DNA from: Streptomyces asoensis
GTDB lineage: Bacteria; Actinomycetota; Actinomycetes; Streptomycetales; Streptomycetaceae
DNA: 64,000 nucleotides
Direction of reading: 5' to 3'
Assembly: GCF_016860545.1 (NCBI RefSeq)
Contig: NZ_BNEB01000005.1
Coordinates: 2,542,001-2,606,000, forward strand
The first letter of the stretch is position 1; each line of letters begins with the position of its first letter. Position numbers and translations under genes: made by a program. This document shows positions 57,269 to 64,000 of this stretch, in pieces. The notes under the pieces were generated by a model. The model was not told the origin of the DNA and ran no database searches. It saw nothing but the letters and a program-made list of their open reading frames with translations.

Positions 57269-57443
57269 GACAGGCCCTGCCCTCTCCGAATCGATGCACA
57301 TGCATGCGTTCGTTCGGGTCAACCGTGCCCGGCCGCGAGCTATTCCGCGCCGCGCCCGACGGCCTCGGGGCCGTACGCGCGCGATCCGGGCGGACGGGAC
57401 GGGGGCGCCCCGCGTCGGCGAGGCGCCCCCGTCACCGCTCGTC

Positions 57444-57656
57444 TCACTTGTCCAGGTGCGCCCAGAACTCGTCGAACGAGAGGAGCTTGTCGCCGTTGAG
57501 GTCACGGCTCTTGATGACGGCCTCGGCCACCGACTCGGTGACGTTCCAGTCACCCCCCTGGGCCAGTGCGGACTTGAACTCGGCCGCGGTGATGAACCCG
57601 TCACCGTCCGTGTCGATCCGCTGGAACTCCTTGCGCGCTTCTTCGATGTCGGCCAC
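57444..57656 (-). CDS. EF-hand calcium-binding protein (calmodulin-like)
   Basis: 70 residues with two canonical EF-hand loops: DTDGDGFITAAEF and DLNGDKLLSFDEF, each with Asp/Asn at 1, 3 and 5 and Glu at 12. Small calmodulin-like Cab proteins of this kind are known in Streptomyces. The GTG at 57656 (VADIEEARKEF) has GAGGGG 7 bp upstream; an ATG at 57677 would add seven residues. Confidence 0.88.
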   Translation of the reverse strand: MADIEEARKEFQRIDTDGDGFITAAEFKSALAQGGDWNVTESVAEAVIKSRDLNGDKLLSFDEFWAHLDK

Positions 57657-57786
57657 CGGTCCGCCCCTCTTCGTCATGCCTTGCGGTCATACTCACTGTT
57701 CTACTGACGCAGGTCAGGTTAACGGCCCTGGTGGAAGCGGAGTGCGGCGACCACCCAGGACCCGGGGAACCGAGGGGAGCGGTGCG

Positions 57787-58551
57787 GTGGAGCACCTGCG
57801 GGACATTCTGGACGCCGCCGCGCGCGGCGTCTTTCCTCCGCCCGACGGGCGCACGGTCGTCCTCCCCCAGCCCTCCCCCCGCGACGCGGGCGTCCTCTCC
57901 TTCACCGCGCACTCGGTGGTCTTCACCGACGAGGACCCGCGCTGGGTCCACGAGGCACTGCGCGCCGCCGGCTGCGACGCGCTCGCCGCGTCGATGAGCC
58001 CCCGCTTCCTGACGGCCCTCCTCGACCGCACGGGCCGTGCCGCGGAGACCGTGGACGCGCTGGTGGTGGGCTCCCCACTGCCGGGCGCGCCGCCGCTCGC
58101 GCTGCGGGAGATCGAGGACCCGGACCATCCCCGGGTGGTCAGTTCCCGCAGACGGCGTGACGAGGTGCGGGTGTGGGCCGCGGACGGGGGTGTGGTCGTC
58201 CTGGGGCGCGGGGTCGCGGGACGGCTGGAGGTGGCCGTCGAGGTCGACGAGGACGTGCGGCACCGGGGCCTGGGGCGGGCCCTGGTGGGCGCGGCCCGGC
58301 ACCTGAGCGCCGGCGAGCCGGTGTGGGCGCAGGTCTCTCCGGGCAACGCCCGCAGCACACGGACGTTCCAGGCGGCGGGCTACCGGCCCGTCGGAGCGGA
58401 GGCACTGCTCACGCTCCGGCGGGCGGCCGGGCGGGACGGCACGGCGGACGGCCGAGGCGGCACGGCGGACGGCGGGGACGGCACGGCGGACGGCGGCGAC
58501 GGCACACGCGGCAGCCGGGCCGGCACCCGGGCGGGGCCGGCGGCCTCCTAA
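57787..58551 (+). CDS. GNAT-family N-acetyltransferase
   Basis: 254 residues. The acetyl-CoA loop RHRGLGRALVGAARHL (about 160-175) and a following SPGNARSTRTFQAAGYRPVG segment define a GNAT domain at the C-terminal side; the first 120 residues resemble a degenerate N-domain. The last 40 residues are low-complexity GTADGGDGTADGG repeats. The GTG has GGGGAG 7 bp upstream. The end overlaps the opposite gene by 4 bp. Confidence 0.82.
   Translation: MEHLRDILDAAARGVFPPPDGRTVVLPQPSPRDAGVLSFTAHSVVFTDEDPRWVHEALRAAGCDALAASMSPRFLTALLDRTGRAAETVDALVVGSPLPGAPPLALREIEDPDHPRVVSSRRRRDEVRVWAADGGVVVLGRGVAGRLEVAVEVDEDVRHRGLGRALVGAARHLSAGEPVWAQVSPGNARSTRTFQAAGYRPVGAEALLTLRRAAGRDGTADGRGGTADGGDGTADGGDGTRGSRAGTRAGPAAS
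58435..58507 (+). repeat. Short tandem repeat at the GNAT gene 3' end
   Basis: About four copies of a GACGGCACGGCGGACGGCGG-like unit, 15-21 bp apart, encoding GTADG repeats. The unit length is a multiple of three, so the frame is kept. Confidence 0.55.
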
Positions 58552-59738
58552 CGGAAGATGCCGGTGTGGCCGAGCGAGTAGCGGCCGGGCTGCGGATAGA
58601 CGGCGAGCCCGTGCGGCCCCCGGCCCACCTTGATACGGGCGAGCTGCTCCCCCGTGCGGGTGTCGATGGCGTACACCTCGGCGTTGTAGCGCCCGGACAG
58701 CCACAGCACCTTGCCGTCGGCCGAGACCCCGCCCATGTCGGGGCTGCCGCCGTGCGGGAGGCGCCACTTCTTGGTGAGCGCGTTCTCGTGGAAGTCGAAG
58801 ACCGAGACGGTGCCCTCCCCCCGGTTGGAGATGTACATCTCGCGCGAGTCCCGGCTGATGTACAGCCCGTGGCAGCCCTTGCCGGTGGGCAGGAAGCCGG
58901 GTTTGCCGAAGGTGTCGCCGTCGACGATCCACATGCCGTCGGCCATCATGTCCGCGACGTAGAACCGCTTCCCGTCGGGCGAGATCTTCACGTCCTGCGG
59001 CATGGCGCCCTCGAAGGGCAGTTTCTGCTGGCCCACGACCTCCATCCGCTGCGTGTCGACCTTCAGCAGCTCGCCGCTGAACTCGCAGGACACGATGAAG
59101 TACCGGCCGTCCGGCGAGAAGTCGGCGTGGTTGACGCCGTAGCAGCTGACCGGTTCCGTCTTGACCCGCTTCATGGTGTGGGCGTCGCGGAAGACGAGTT
59201 CGCGGTCGAGGGAGGCCATGACGACGGCGTACTTGCCGTCGGGGGTGAAGTAGAGGTTGTACGGGTCGTGCACCGGCACCTCCTTGCCCGCCTTGCCGGT
59301 CCTGGGGTCGATGGGGGTGAGGGTGTTGCCGCGGTCGTTGTTGACCCACAGGGTCTTCATGTCCCAGGAGGGCACCACGTGCTGGGGCTGGCGGCCGACG
59401 TGGATGGTCTCGACGACCTCGTACGTGCGGGGGTCGATGACGGAGACGGTGTCGGACTCGGTGTTGGGGACGTAGACCCGGGGCGGGAAGTCCTTGACCA
59501 CGGGGGAGAGTTTGCCGGGGCGGTCGGCGGCGTAGAGGTCCTTCGGGTCGAGCACGGGCGGCATGCCGGGCAGACCGTCGACGGCGGGCACGGCCTTCCT
59601 GGCCGGCGCCGGCACGGCCCGCTTCGTGGCACCGTCGGCCCCCTCGCCGGCCGTCCCGCCCCCTCCCCCGCCGCAGGCGGCCAGGACGGTGAGCGCGGCG
59701 CCGGCGAGCAGGGCGCTTTTCACGAGGTTGCGGTGCAT
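58548..59738 (-). CDS. YVTN-type beta-propeller lipoprotein
   Basis: 396 residues. Lipoprotein signal with lipobox LAAC (Cys22), a Gly run and a linker, then about seven propeller blades: VYVPNTESDTVSVIDPRTYEVVETI, TPIDPRTGKAGKE, FTPDGKYAVVMAS, FSPDGRYFIVSCE, ISPDGKRFYVADMM, ISRDSREMYISNRGEGTVSVFD, YAIDTRTGEQLARIKVG. Such propellers bind partners or, in nitrite reductase relatives, cofactors; no heme-d1 ligand pattern is evident. The ATG overlaps the stop of the preceding deacetylase-like gene (TGATG), so the two are coupled. Confidence 0.85.
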   Translation of the reverse strand: MHRNLVKSALLAGAALTVLAACGGGGGGTAGEGADGATKRAVPAPARKAVPAVDGLPGMPPVLDPKDLYAADRPGKLSPVVKDFPPRVYVPNTESDTVSVIDPRTYEVVETIHVGRQPQHVVPSWDMKTLWVNNDRGNTLTPIDPRTGKAGKEVPVHDPYNLYFTPDGKYAVVMASLDRELVFRDAHTMKRVKTEPVSCYGVNHADFSPDGRYFIVSCEFSGELLKVDTQRMEVVGQQKLPFEGAMPQDVKISPDGKRFYVADMMADGMWIVDGDTFGKPGFLPTGKGCHGLYISRDSREMYISNRGEGTVSVFDFHENALTKKWRLPHGGSPDMGGVSADGKVLWLSGRYNAEVYAIDTRTGEQLARIKVGRGPHGLAVYPQPGRYSLGHTGIFR

Positions 59739-60550
59739 CAGCCGATCAGCTCCGTGGTGGTGACCGCGCGCAGTCCGCGGCGGGCGAGTTCGTCGAGTAC
59801 GGCGGGGAGCGCGGCGACCGTGTCCGCGTACCCGAAGTGCAGGCTCACGACGGACCCGCCGCGGACCCGGCCGAGGATGGTGCGGGCGACGGCGGACGCG
59901 CCCGGCGAGGTGAAGTCGAGGGAGTCGACGTCGTAGGACAGGACGTGCGGATAGCCGGCGCGGCGGGCGAGCCGTTCCACCAGCGGGGAGGCGCGGGCCG
60001 CCCGGGAGGGGCGGAACCAGGTGCCGACGGACCCGGTGAGCCTGCGCAGCCGTTCGGCGCAGCCGGTGATCTCGGCCGTCGCCTCGGCCTCGGACATGGC
60101 GTTGATGTCCAGGTGGCGCTGGGTGTGGTTGCCCAGGTCGTGGCCGCCGTCGAGGATCCGGCGGGCGAGGCCGGGGTGTTCGTCGAGCCAGGTCCCGACG
60201 GCCAGCACCGTGACCCGGGCGCCGTGCCGCTCGGCCTCTTGGAGCAGCGCCTCGGCGATGGCCGGCTCGCCCTGGCCGTGGAAGGTGAGGGCAACCCTGG
60301 CCCGGTCGCGCGGGCCGTGGGTGATCTGGGCGGGCTGCCCCGGGAACGCGCGGGGGGCGGGGGCGACCGGGGAGGCGGGCGTCGCCGTGCCGGGGGCCGG
60401 GGCCGCGGAACGGGAGTCCGGGGAGGTGGGGGCGTGCCGGGCGGTGGTGCCGGACGGGGGCCCGGAGGGCGAGCACGCGGCCGCGAACGCGCCCCCGGCG
60501 ACGAGCCCGGCGCCCGCCCGCAGCGCGGAACGGCGGTCGGATGTGGTCAC
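59738..60550 (-). CDS. Polysaccharide deacetylase-like lipoprotein with altered active site
   Basis: 270 residues. A Tat-like lipoprotein start (SDRRSALRAG ... FAAAC) precedes a Pro/Ala linker to about residue 75. The NodB-like barrel then begins VALTFHGQGEP, where active enzymes have TFDDG: both Asp residues are missing. The zinc-type His pair is kept (GNHTQRHLD), but the RPPYG motif reads RPSRAA and LHD reads LHF. It may bind a polymer without deacetylating it, or use a different mechanism. It is coupled to the beta-propeller lipoprotein. Confidence 0.8.
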   Translation of the reverse strand: MTTSDRRSALRAGAGLVAGGAFAAACSPSGPPSGTTARHAPTSPDSRSAAPAPGTATPASPVAPAPRAFPGQPAQITHGPRDRARVALTFHGQGEPAIAEALLQEAERHGARVTVLAVGTWLDEHPGLARRILDGGHDLGNHTQRHLDINAMSEAEATAEITGCAERLRRLTGSVGTWFRPSRAARASPLVERLARRAGYPHVLSYDVDSLDFTSPGASAVARTILGRVRGGSVVSLHFGYADTVAALPAVLDELARRGLRAVTTTELIG

Positions 60551-61088
60551 CGCACCATTTAAGGGGTGAATTGCACCGATTCCGGCGATTGACGCCACCC
60601 GGCTCGCGGACGACCCCGGCCCTCACCGAGCTCATACCGGGGGCTTACACGGCGGACCGGCACGAGGACGCGCGCCCAGCAAGCGAGAACGCGAGCGGCC
60701 GGGCAGGACCTGGCAGCAGGACGGAGCCCAGCGACCCGACACGACCCGGCGGCCGGGAGCAGGCCCCGGCCGCCGGGGGGGGGCAGGGTACGGCGGCCGG
60801 GGGCAGAACCCGGCGGTCGGGCAAGGCCCGATGGTCGGGCAAGGCCCCGCGGCCCGGCGCGATCCGGCGATACGACAGCAAGGCAGCCCGGCGACTGGGG
60901 GCAGGACCCGGCGGTGGGACGGGAAGGCCCGGCGGTCCGGGGCAAGGCCCCGCGGCCCGGCACGACCCGGCGATACGGCAGCATGGCGGCCCGGCAGCCG
61001 GCGCCAAGGCCCGGCGGTTGGAGGCGGGGCCCGTCGGCCGGGGGCGGGGCCCGGCGGGGGGACGGGGAGGTCCGGTGGGCGGGTTGGG
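60551..61088. repeat. GC-rich repeat field, no gene
   Basis: 538 bp without a credible gene. The left 90 bp can hold the promoter of the deacetylase-like gene (AT-richer CCATTTAAGGGGTGAATTG). From about 60720 on, short elements such as CCCGGCGG, GGTCGGGCAAGGCCC and GGGGGCAG recur. The longest repeat is 58 bp, at 60837-60894 and 60940-60997, with roughly 86% identity by eye. Frames crossing it show Pro/Arg/Gly low complexity only. Confidence 0.65.
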
Positions 61089-61604
61089 CTAGCGGTCGGC
61101 CACTCGCATTTCGAACCACGTGGTCTTTCCCCGGGGCAGCAGGTCGACGCCCCAGCGGTCGGCCAGTTTGTCGACCAGGAACAGCCCCCGGCCGCTGACG
61201 TCCAGTTCCTGGACCGGCATCAGACAGGGCAGGCCCCGGGAGGGGTCGCGGACCTCGACGCGGATCCAGCCGCGACGGCGGCGCATCCGGAGGCCGAAGA
61301 CACGGGCGCCGGTGTGGCGCACGGCGTTGCCGACGAGTTCGGAGACGAGCAGGACCGCGTCCTCCGTCATCTTGGGGGTCAGTCCCCACTGGCGCAGTAC
61401 GACGATCTGGACGAGCCGGCGGGCCGTGGCGGCGGACTCGGGCAGGGACGGCAGCGGCACCTCGCCGTCGGTCGGATTGCCGAACAACTCCAGCGCTTTC
61501 AGCGCCCGTTCGTCCTCGACCGCAGGCGACCAGCGCGCCGCGGCCGCACGGCTCGATCCCCGCGGCTGTTCGATGCCCTCCAGCCCCGCCATGCCCCCCA
61601 TCAT
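61089..61604 (-). CDS. RsbW-like ATP-binding (anti-sigma/HATPase) protein
   Basis: 171 residues with a GHKL ATPase fold and no histidine phosphoacceptor domain. N-box LLVSELVGNAVRHTGA, G1 box VEVRDPSRGLP and G2 box SGRGLFLVDKLADRWGV are intact. Streptomyces has dozens of such proteins; some are anti-sigma factor kinases. No sigma factor or antagonist gene is adjacent. Several starts are possible; the ATG at 61604 has GAGGGGG 12 bp upstream, others at 61601 and 61592. Confidence 0.85.
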   Translation of the reverse strand: MMGGMAGLEGIEQPRGSSRAAAARWSPAVEDERALKALELFGNPTDGEVPLPSLPESAATARRLVQIVVLRQWGLTPKMTEDAVLLVSELVGNAVRHTGARVFGLRMRRRRGWIRVEVRDPSRGLPCLMPVQELDVSGRGLFLVDKLADRWGVDLLPRGKTTWFEMRVADR

Positions 61605-61880
61605 GGCCGCCCAGAGCCCCCTCGGGGGCCGTTCCGCCGGAATACGCCCCTCGGAACCGATGGCTCCGGATGCCCGGATCGGCATATGCCAGGGACAGAT
61701 CAAAAACTGACAAACCGTGACTGACCTGCGGCGACAACAGGTCCGTAAGCGCTCTCGGGGACCCCCGACAAGACAGGCTTAAGGTCGCCTTAAGGTTCCC
61801 CTAAACCGCCCCATCGGGGGATCCGGATGAGACACCCCGTCAATTGCAAGTGATGACCGGGAGTTCGAGCGAGATCTGTC

Positions 61881-62648
61881 TCACAGGAACTTGGCCTTGC
61901 CGGGTCCTTCCTCCACGAAGCTGCGCATGCCCGTCTCGCGGTCCGGCGTCGCGAACAGACCCGCGAACCAGTTGCGTTCGACGGCCAGACCCGTGTCGAT
62001 GTCGGTCTCCAGACCGGTGTCGATCGACTCCTTCGCGGCCCGCAGCGCGATCGCCGGTCCCTGTGCCAGCTTCGCGGCCCAGCGGTGCGCCTCCTGGTAG
62101 ACGTCGGCGGCGGGGACGACCCGGTCCACCAGACCGAGGGTGAGCGCCTCGTCGGCCTCGACCATCCGGCCCGTGAAGATGAGGTCCTTCGCCTTGGAGG
62201 GCCCGACCAGCCGCGCCAGCCGCTGGGTCCCGCCCGCGCCGGGGATCAGCCCGAGCAGGATCTCCGGCTGGCCCAGCTTGGCGTTGTCCCCCGCGATACG
62301 GAAGTCCGCGCACAGCGCGAGCTCGCAGCCGCCGCCGAGCGCGTACCCGGTCACCGCCGCCACGACCGGCTTGGGGATGCGGGCCACCGCGGTGAAGGCG
62401 TCCTGGAGGGCGCGGGCACGCAGGACCATCGCGGTGTGGTCCATCGCCTGCATCTCCTTGATGTCCGCGCCCGCCGCGAACACCTTCTCCCCGCCGTACA
62501 CGACGACCGCGCGGACGTCGTCACGGCGGGTCGCCTCCTCGGCGAGCTCCTTGAGCCGGTCCTGGGTGGCGACGTCCAGCGCGTTCATGGGCGGGCGGTC
62601 GAGACGCAGCGTGCCGACGCCGTCGGCGACTTCGAGATTCACGGTCAT
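61881..62648 (-). CDS. Enoyl-CoA hydratase/isomerase
   Basis: Crotonase-fold protein of 255 residues. Oxyanion-hole segments FAAGADIKEM and ALGGGCELALCADFRIA; catalytic Glu pair in GGGCELAL and LGQPEILLGLIPGAGG. Both Glu residues favour true hydration of 2-enoyl-CoA in fatty-acid oxidation. The C-terminus EEGPGKAKFL is typical. It stands alone, 276 bp from the ATPase gene. Confidence 0.92.
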   Translation of the reverse strand: MTVNLEVADGVGTLRLDRPPMNALDVATQDRLKELAEEATRRDDVRAVVVYGGEKVFAAGADIKEMQAMDHTAMVLRARALQDAFTAVARIPKPVVAAVTGYALGGGCELALCADFRIAGDNAKLGQPEILLGLIPGAGGTQRLARLVGPSKAKDLIFTGRMVEADEALTLGLVDRVVPAADVYQEAHRWAAKLAQGPAIALRAAKESIDTGLETDIDTGLAVERNWFAGLFATPDRETGMRSFVEEGPGKAKFL

Positions 62649-62719
62649 GCCAGCAGGTTAACGGGGACTAACGCGGGCGGACCCGGTGCCGTCGGTCACA
62701 GGCGGCCGCGGACCGACGA

Positions 62720-62759
62720 CGACGGGCCCGGCGCCGTGGTCGCGGCACCGGGCCCGTCG
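62720..62759 (-). terminator. Terminator downstream of the L,D-transpeptidase gene
   Basis: CGACGGGCCCGGCGCC (62720-62735) pairs with GGCACCGGGCCCGTCG (62744-62759) with one imperfect position and an 8-nt loop, 18 bp beyond the stop. Confidence 0.75.
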
Positions 62760-62776
62760 GGGGGCGGGGGCGGGAA

Positions 62777-64000
62777 CTACTTGGTCCAGTCCGCCCAGGA
62801 GATGTTCCAGCCGTTGAGGCCGTTGGACGGGTCGACCACCGGGTCGGTGGAGTTCTTCACGACCACCACGTCGCCGACCATCGAGTGGTTGAAGAACCAC
62901 GCGGCCGACACGGAGCTGTCGTAGCCGCCGCGCACGTCCCGCAGGCCGATGCAGCCGTGGCTGGCGTTGTAGTTGCCGAAGGCGTCGCCGCCCCAGTAGT
63001 TGCCGTGCACGAAGGTGCCGGAGTCGGTCAGGCGGATGGCGTGCGGGACGTCCTTGATGTCGTACTCGCCGTCGTAGCCGACGGTGTCGCCGTTCATCCG
63101 GGTCACGGTGAACTTCTCGCTCATGACCATCTGACCGTTCCAGGTCGCGTAGCCGGGCTTGCCGGTGGTGACCGGGATGGTCTTGACGACCTTGCCGTCC
63201 TGGGTGACCTTCATCGTGTGCTTCTTGGCGTCCACCACGGATACCTGGTCACGGCCGATGGTGAAGGTGACCGTCTTGGCCTGCTTGCCGTAGACGCCCT
63301 TGCGGCCCTCGACGCCGTCGAGGTTCAGCTTCACCGTCACCTTGGTGCCGGCCTTCCAGTACTTCTCGGGGCGGAAGTCGAGGCGGTCGTTGCCGAACCA
63401 GTGCCCCTGGACGTCGACGGCCGGCACGGTCGTGACGGTGATGGCCTTCTTCACGTCGTCCGGGTGGGTGATGCCCCGGGTGAAGCGCACCGAGAACGGC
63501 ATGCCGACGCCGACCGTGGAACCGTCCTCGGGCGTGAAGTTGCCGGTGAAGGTGTTCTGCGGGCTCAGCGTGGTGAAGGACGAGTCCTCGGCGGCCGTAC
63601 GGCCCGCGGAGTCCTTGGCGACCGCGTGCACCTGGTACTTGGTGGACGCCGCCAGGTGGGTGGCCGGCGTCCAGCCCGCGCCGTCCGCGGAGATCGCGCC
63701 GGTGACCGCGGTGCCCTTGTCGTCCTTGACGACGACCTCGGTCAGCTTGCCCTTGGCGGCCGTCACCTTCAGGACACCGCTGGTGTCGACGTCCTTGGCG
63801 CCGGTCTTCGGGGCGATGGTCACGACCGCCTCCGACTGCTTGCTCTCGGCGACGGCCGAGGCGCCCTTGCCGTCGGAGCCGGCGTCCTTCGCGGACCCGG
63901 AGTCCTTGTCCCCGCCCCCGCCGCAGGCCGTGACGGCCAGCAGCAGCCCCCCGACGATCAGCGCCAGCCGCCTGTCACGGCCGCGTGAGCGCCCCCCAAC
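62777..64000 (-). CDS. L,D-transpeptidase lipoprotein (5' end outside window)
   Basis: Makes 3-3 crosslinks in peptidoglycan or anchors proteins to it. The frame is open from the window edge to the stop, 407 residues. It begins within a signal peptide (RDRRLALIVGGLLLAVTAC, lipobox VTAC). Two Ig-like domains (about 45-155 and 155-270) precede the YkuD domain: VDAKKHTMKVTQDGKVVKTI, then HGNYWGG and the catalytic SHGCIGLRD with Cys, His and Arg in place. The last 30 residues are Trp-rich (GWNISWADWTK). Probably only a few N-terminal residues are missing. Confidence 0.93.
   Translation of the reverse strand, partial: VGGRSRGRDRRLALIVGGLLLAVTACGGGGDKDSGSAKDAGSDGKGASAVAESKQSEAVVTIAPKTGAKDVDTSGVLKVTAAKGKLTEVVVKDDKGTAVTGAISADGAGWTPATHLAASTKYQVHAVAKDSAGRTAAEDSSFTTLSPQNTFTGNFTPEDGSTVGVGMPFSVRFTRGITHPDDVKKAITVTTVPAVDVQGHWFGNDRLDFRPEKYWKAGTKVTVKLNLDGVEGRKGVYGKQAKTVTFTIGRDQVSVVDAKKHTMKVTQDGKVVKTIPVTTGKPGYATWNGQMVMSEKFTVTRMNGDTVGYDGEYDIKDVPHAIRLTDSGTFVHGNYWGGDAFGNYNASHGCIGLRDVRGGYDSSVSAAWFFNHSMVGDVVVVKNSTDPVVDPSNGLNGWNISWADWTK

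Noticed and set aside
60645..61007. 120-codon minus-strand frame in the repeat field
   Set aside because: Pro/Arg/Cys low complexity produced by the repeats, no ribosome site, no recognisable fold.

Overview
The window reads as chromosomal core of a Streptomyces-type actinomycete. Base composition is very GC-rich, GTG starts are frequent, Tat and lipoprotein signals are abundant, and long open frames run opposite most real genes. From memory, gene order matches the S. coelicolor SCO5515 (serA) to about SCO5457 (L,D-transpeptidase) segment. No rRNA, tRNA, insertion sequence, prophage or CRISPR array is visible.

Layout. 0-5.1 kb: serA (3' end outside the window) and the branched-chain amino acid operon ilvB-ilvN-ilvC, preceded by a 13-codon leader peptide and an attenuator. 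5.1-8.3 kb: a membrane PAS-GGDEF-EAL protein whose EAL half looks dead. 8.6-17 kb: small-molecule oxidoreductases, a secreted sugar-dehydrogenase-like lipoprotein, and a large LuxR (LAL) regulator translationally coupled to a small Arg-rich protein, then small membrane and GNAT proteins. 17-19.2 kb: an MMPL exporter. 20.2-23.8 kb: gatC-gatA-small membrane protein-gatB for Gln-tRNA/Asn-tRNA formation. 24-26.4 kb: a second GGDEF-EAL protein (RmdB-like). 26.6-31.2 kb: ligA, a MetE-like protein, an SDR and a LOG-family protein. 31.3-37.4 kb: DUF427, a hydrolase, mnmA, a Tat amidase, a Tat multicopper oxidase and a cysteine desulfurase (sulfur donor to MnmA). 37.4-42.3 kb: small membrane proteins divergent from a FabR-like TetR regulator, a repeat-rich lipoprotein, a thioesterase-like protein, an esterase and a TRIC/UPF0126 protein. 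42.4-48.8 kb: a peptide ABC importer. 49.2-50.9 kb: two SseB-family paralogues. 51.9-56.6 kb: a tandem glycine riboswitch in front of gcvT-gcvH-glyA-sdaA. 56.6-64 kb: an F420-reductase-like protein, an EF-hand protein, a GNAT, a beta-propeller/deacetylase-like lipoprotein pair, a GC-rich repeat field, an RsbW-like ATPase, an enoyl-CoA hydratase and an L,D-transpeptidase (5' end outside the window).

How it works together. Two amino-acid circuits carry visible RNA control. The ilv leader senses branched-chain aminoacyl-tRNA through Ile-Leu-Val-Leu codons. The glycine riboswitch should turn on glycine cleavage, serine-glycine interconversion and serine deamination when glycine is high. serA (serine synthesis) lies at the other end of the window. 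Two c-di-GMP proteins bracket the central region, one probably a synthase only and one with both catalytic motif sets intact.

The points I find most worth following are the degenerate EAL domain, the coupled small genes at gatA/gatB and at the LAL regulator, the SseB pair beside serine/glycine metabolism, the FabR-like regulator with two operator-like sites, and the deacetylase-like lipoprotein lacking the usual catalytic Asp residues. All functional calls rest on motifs and family knowledge; no database search was run.
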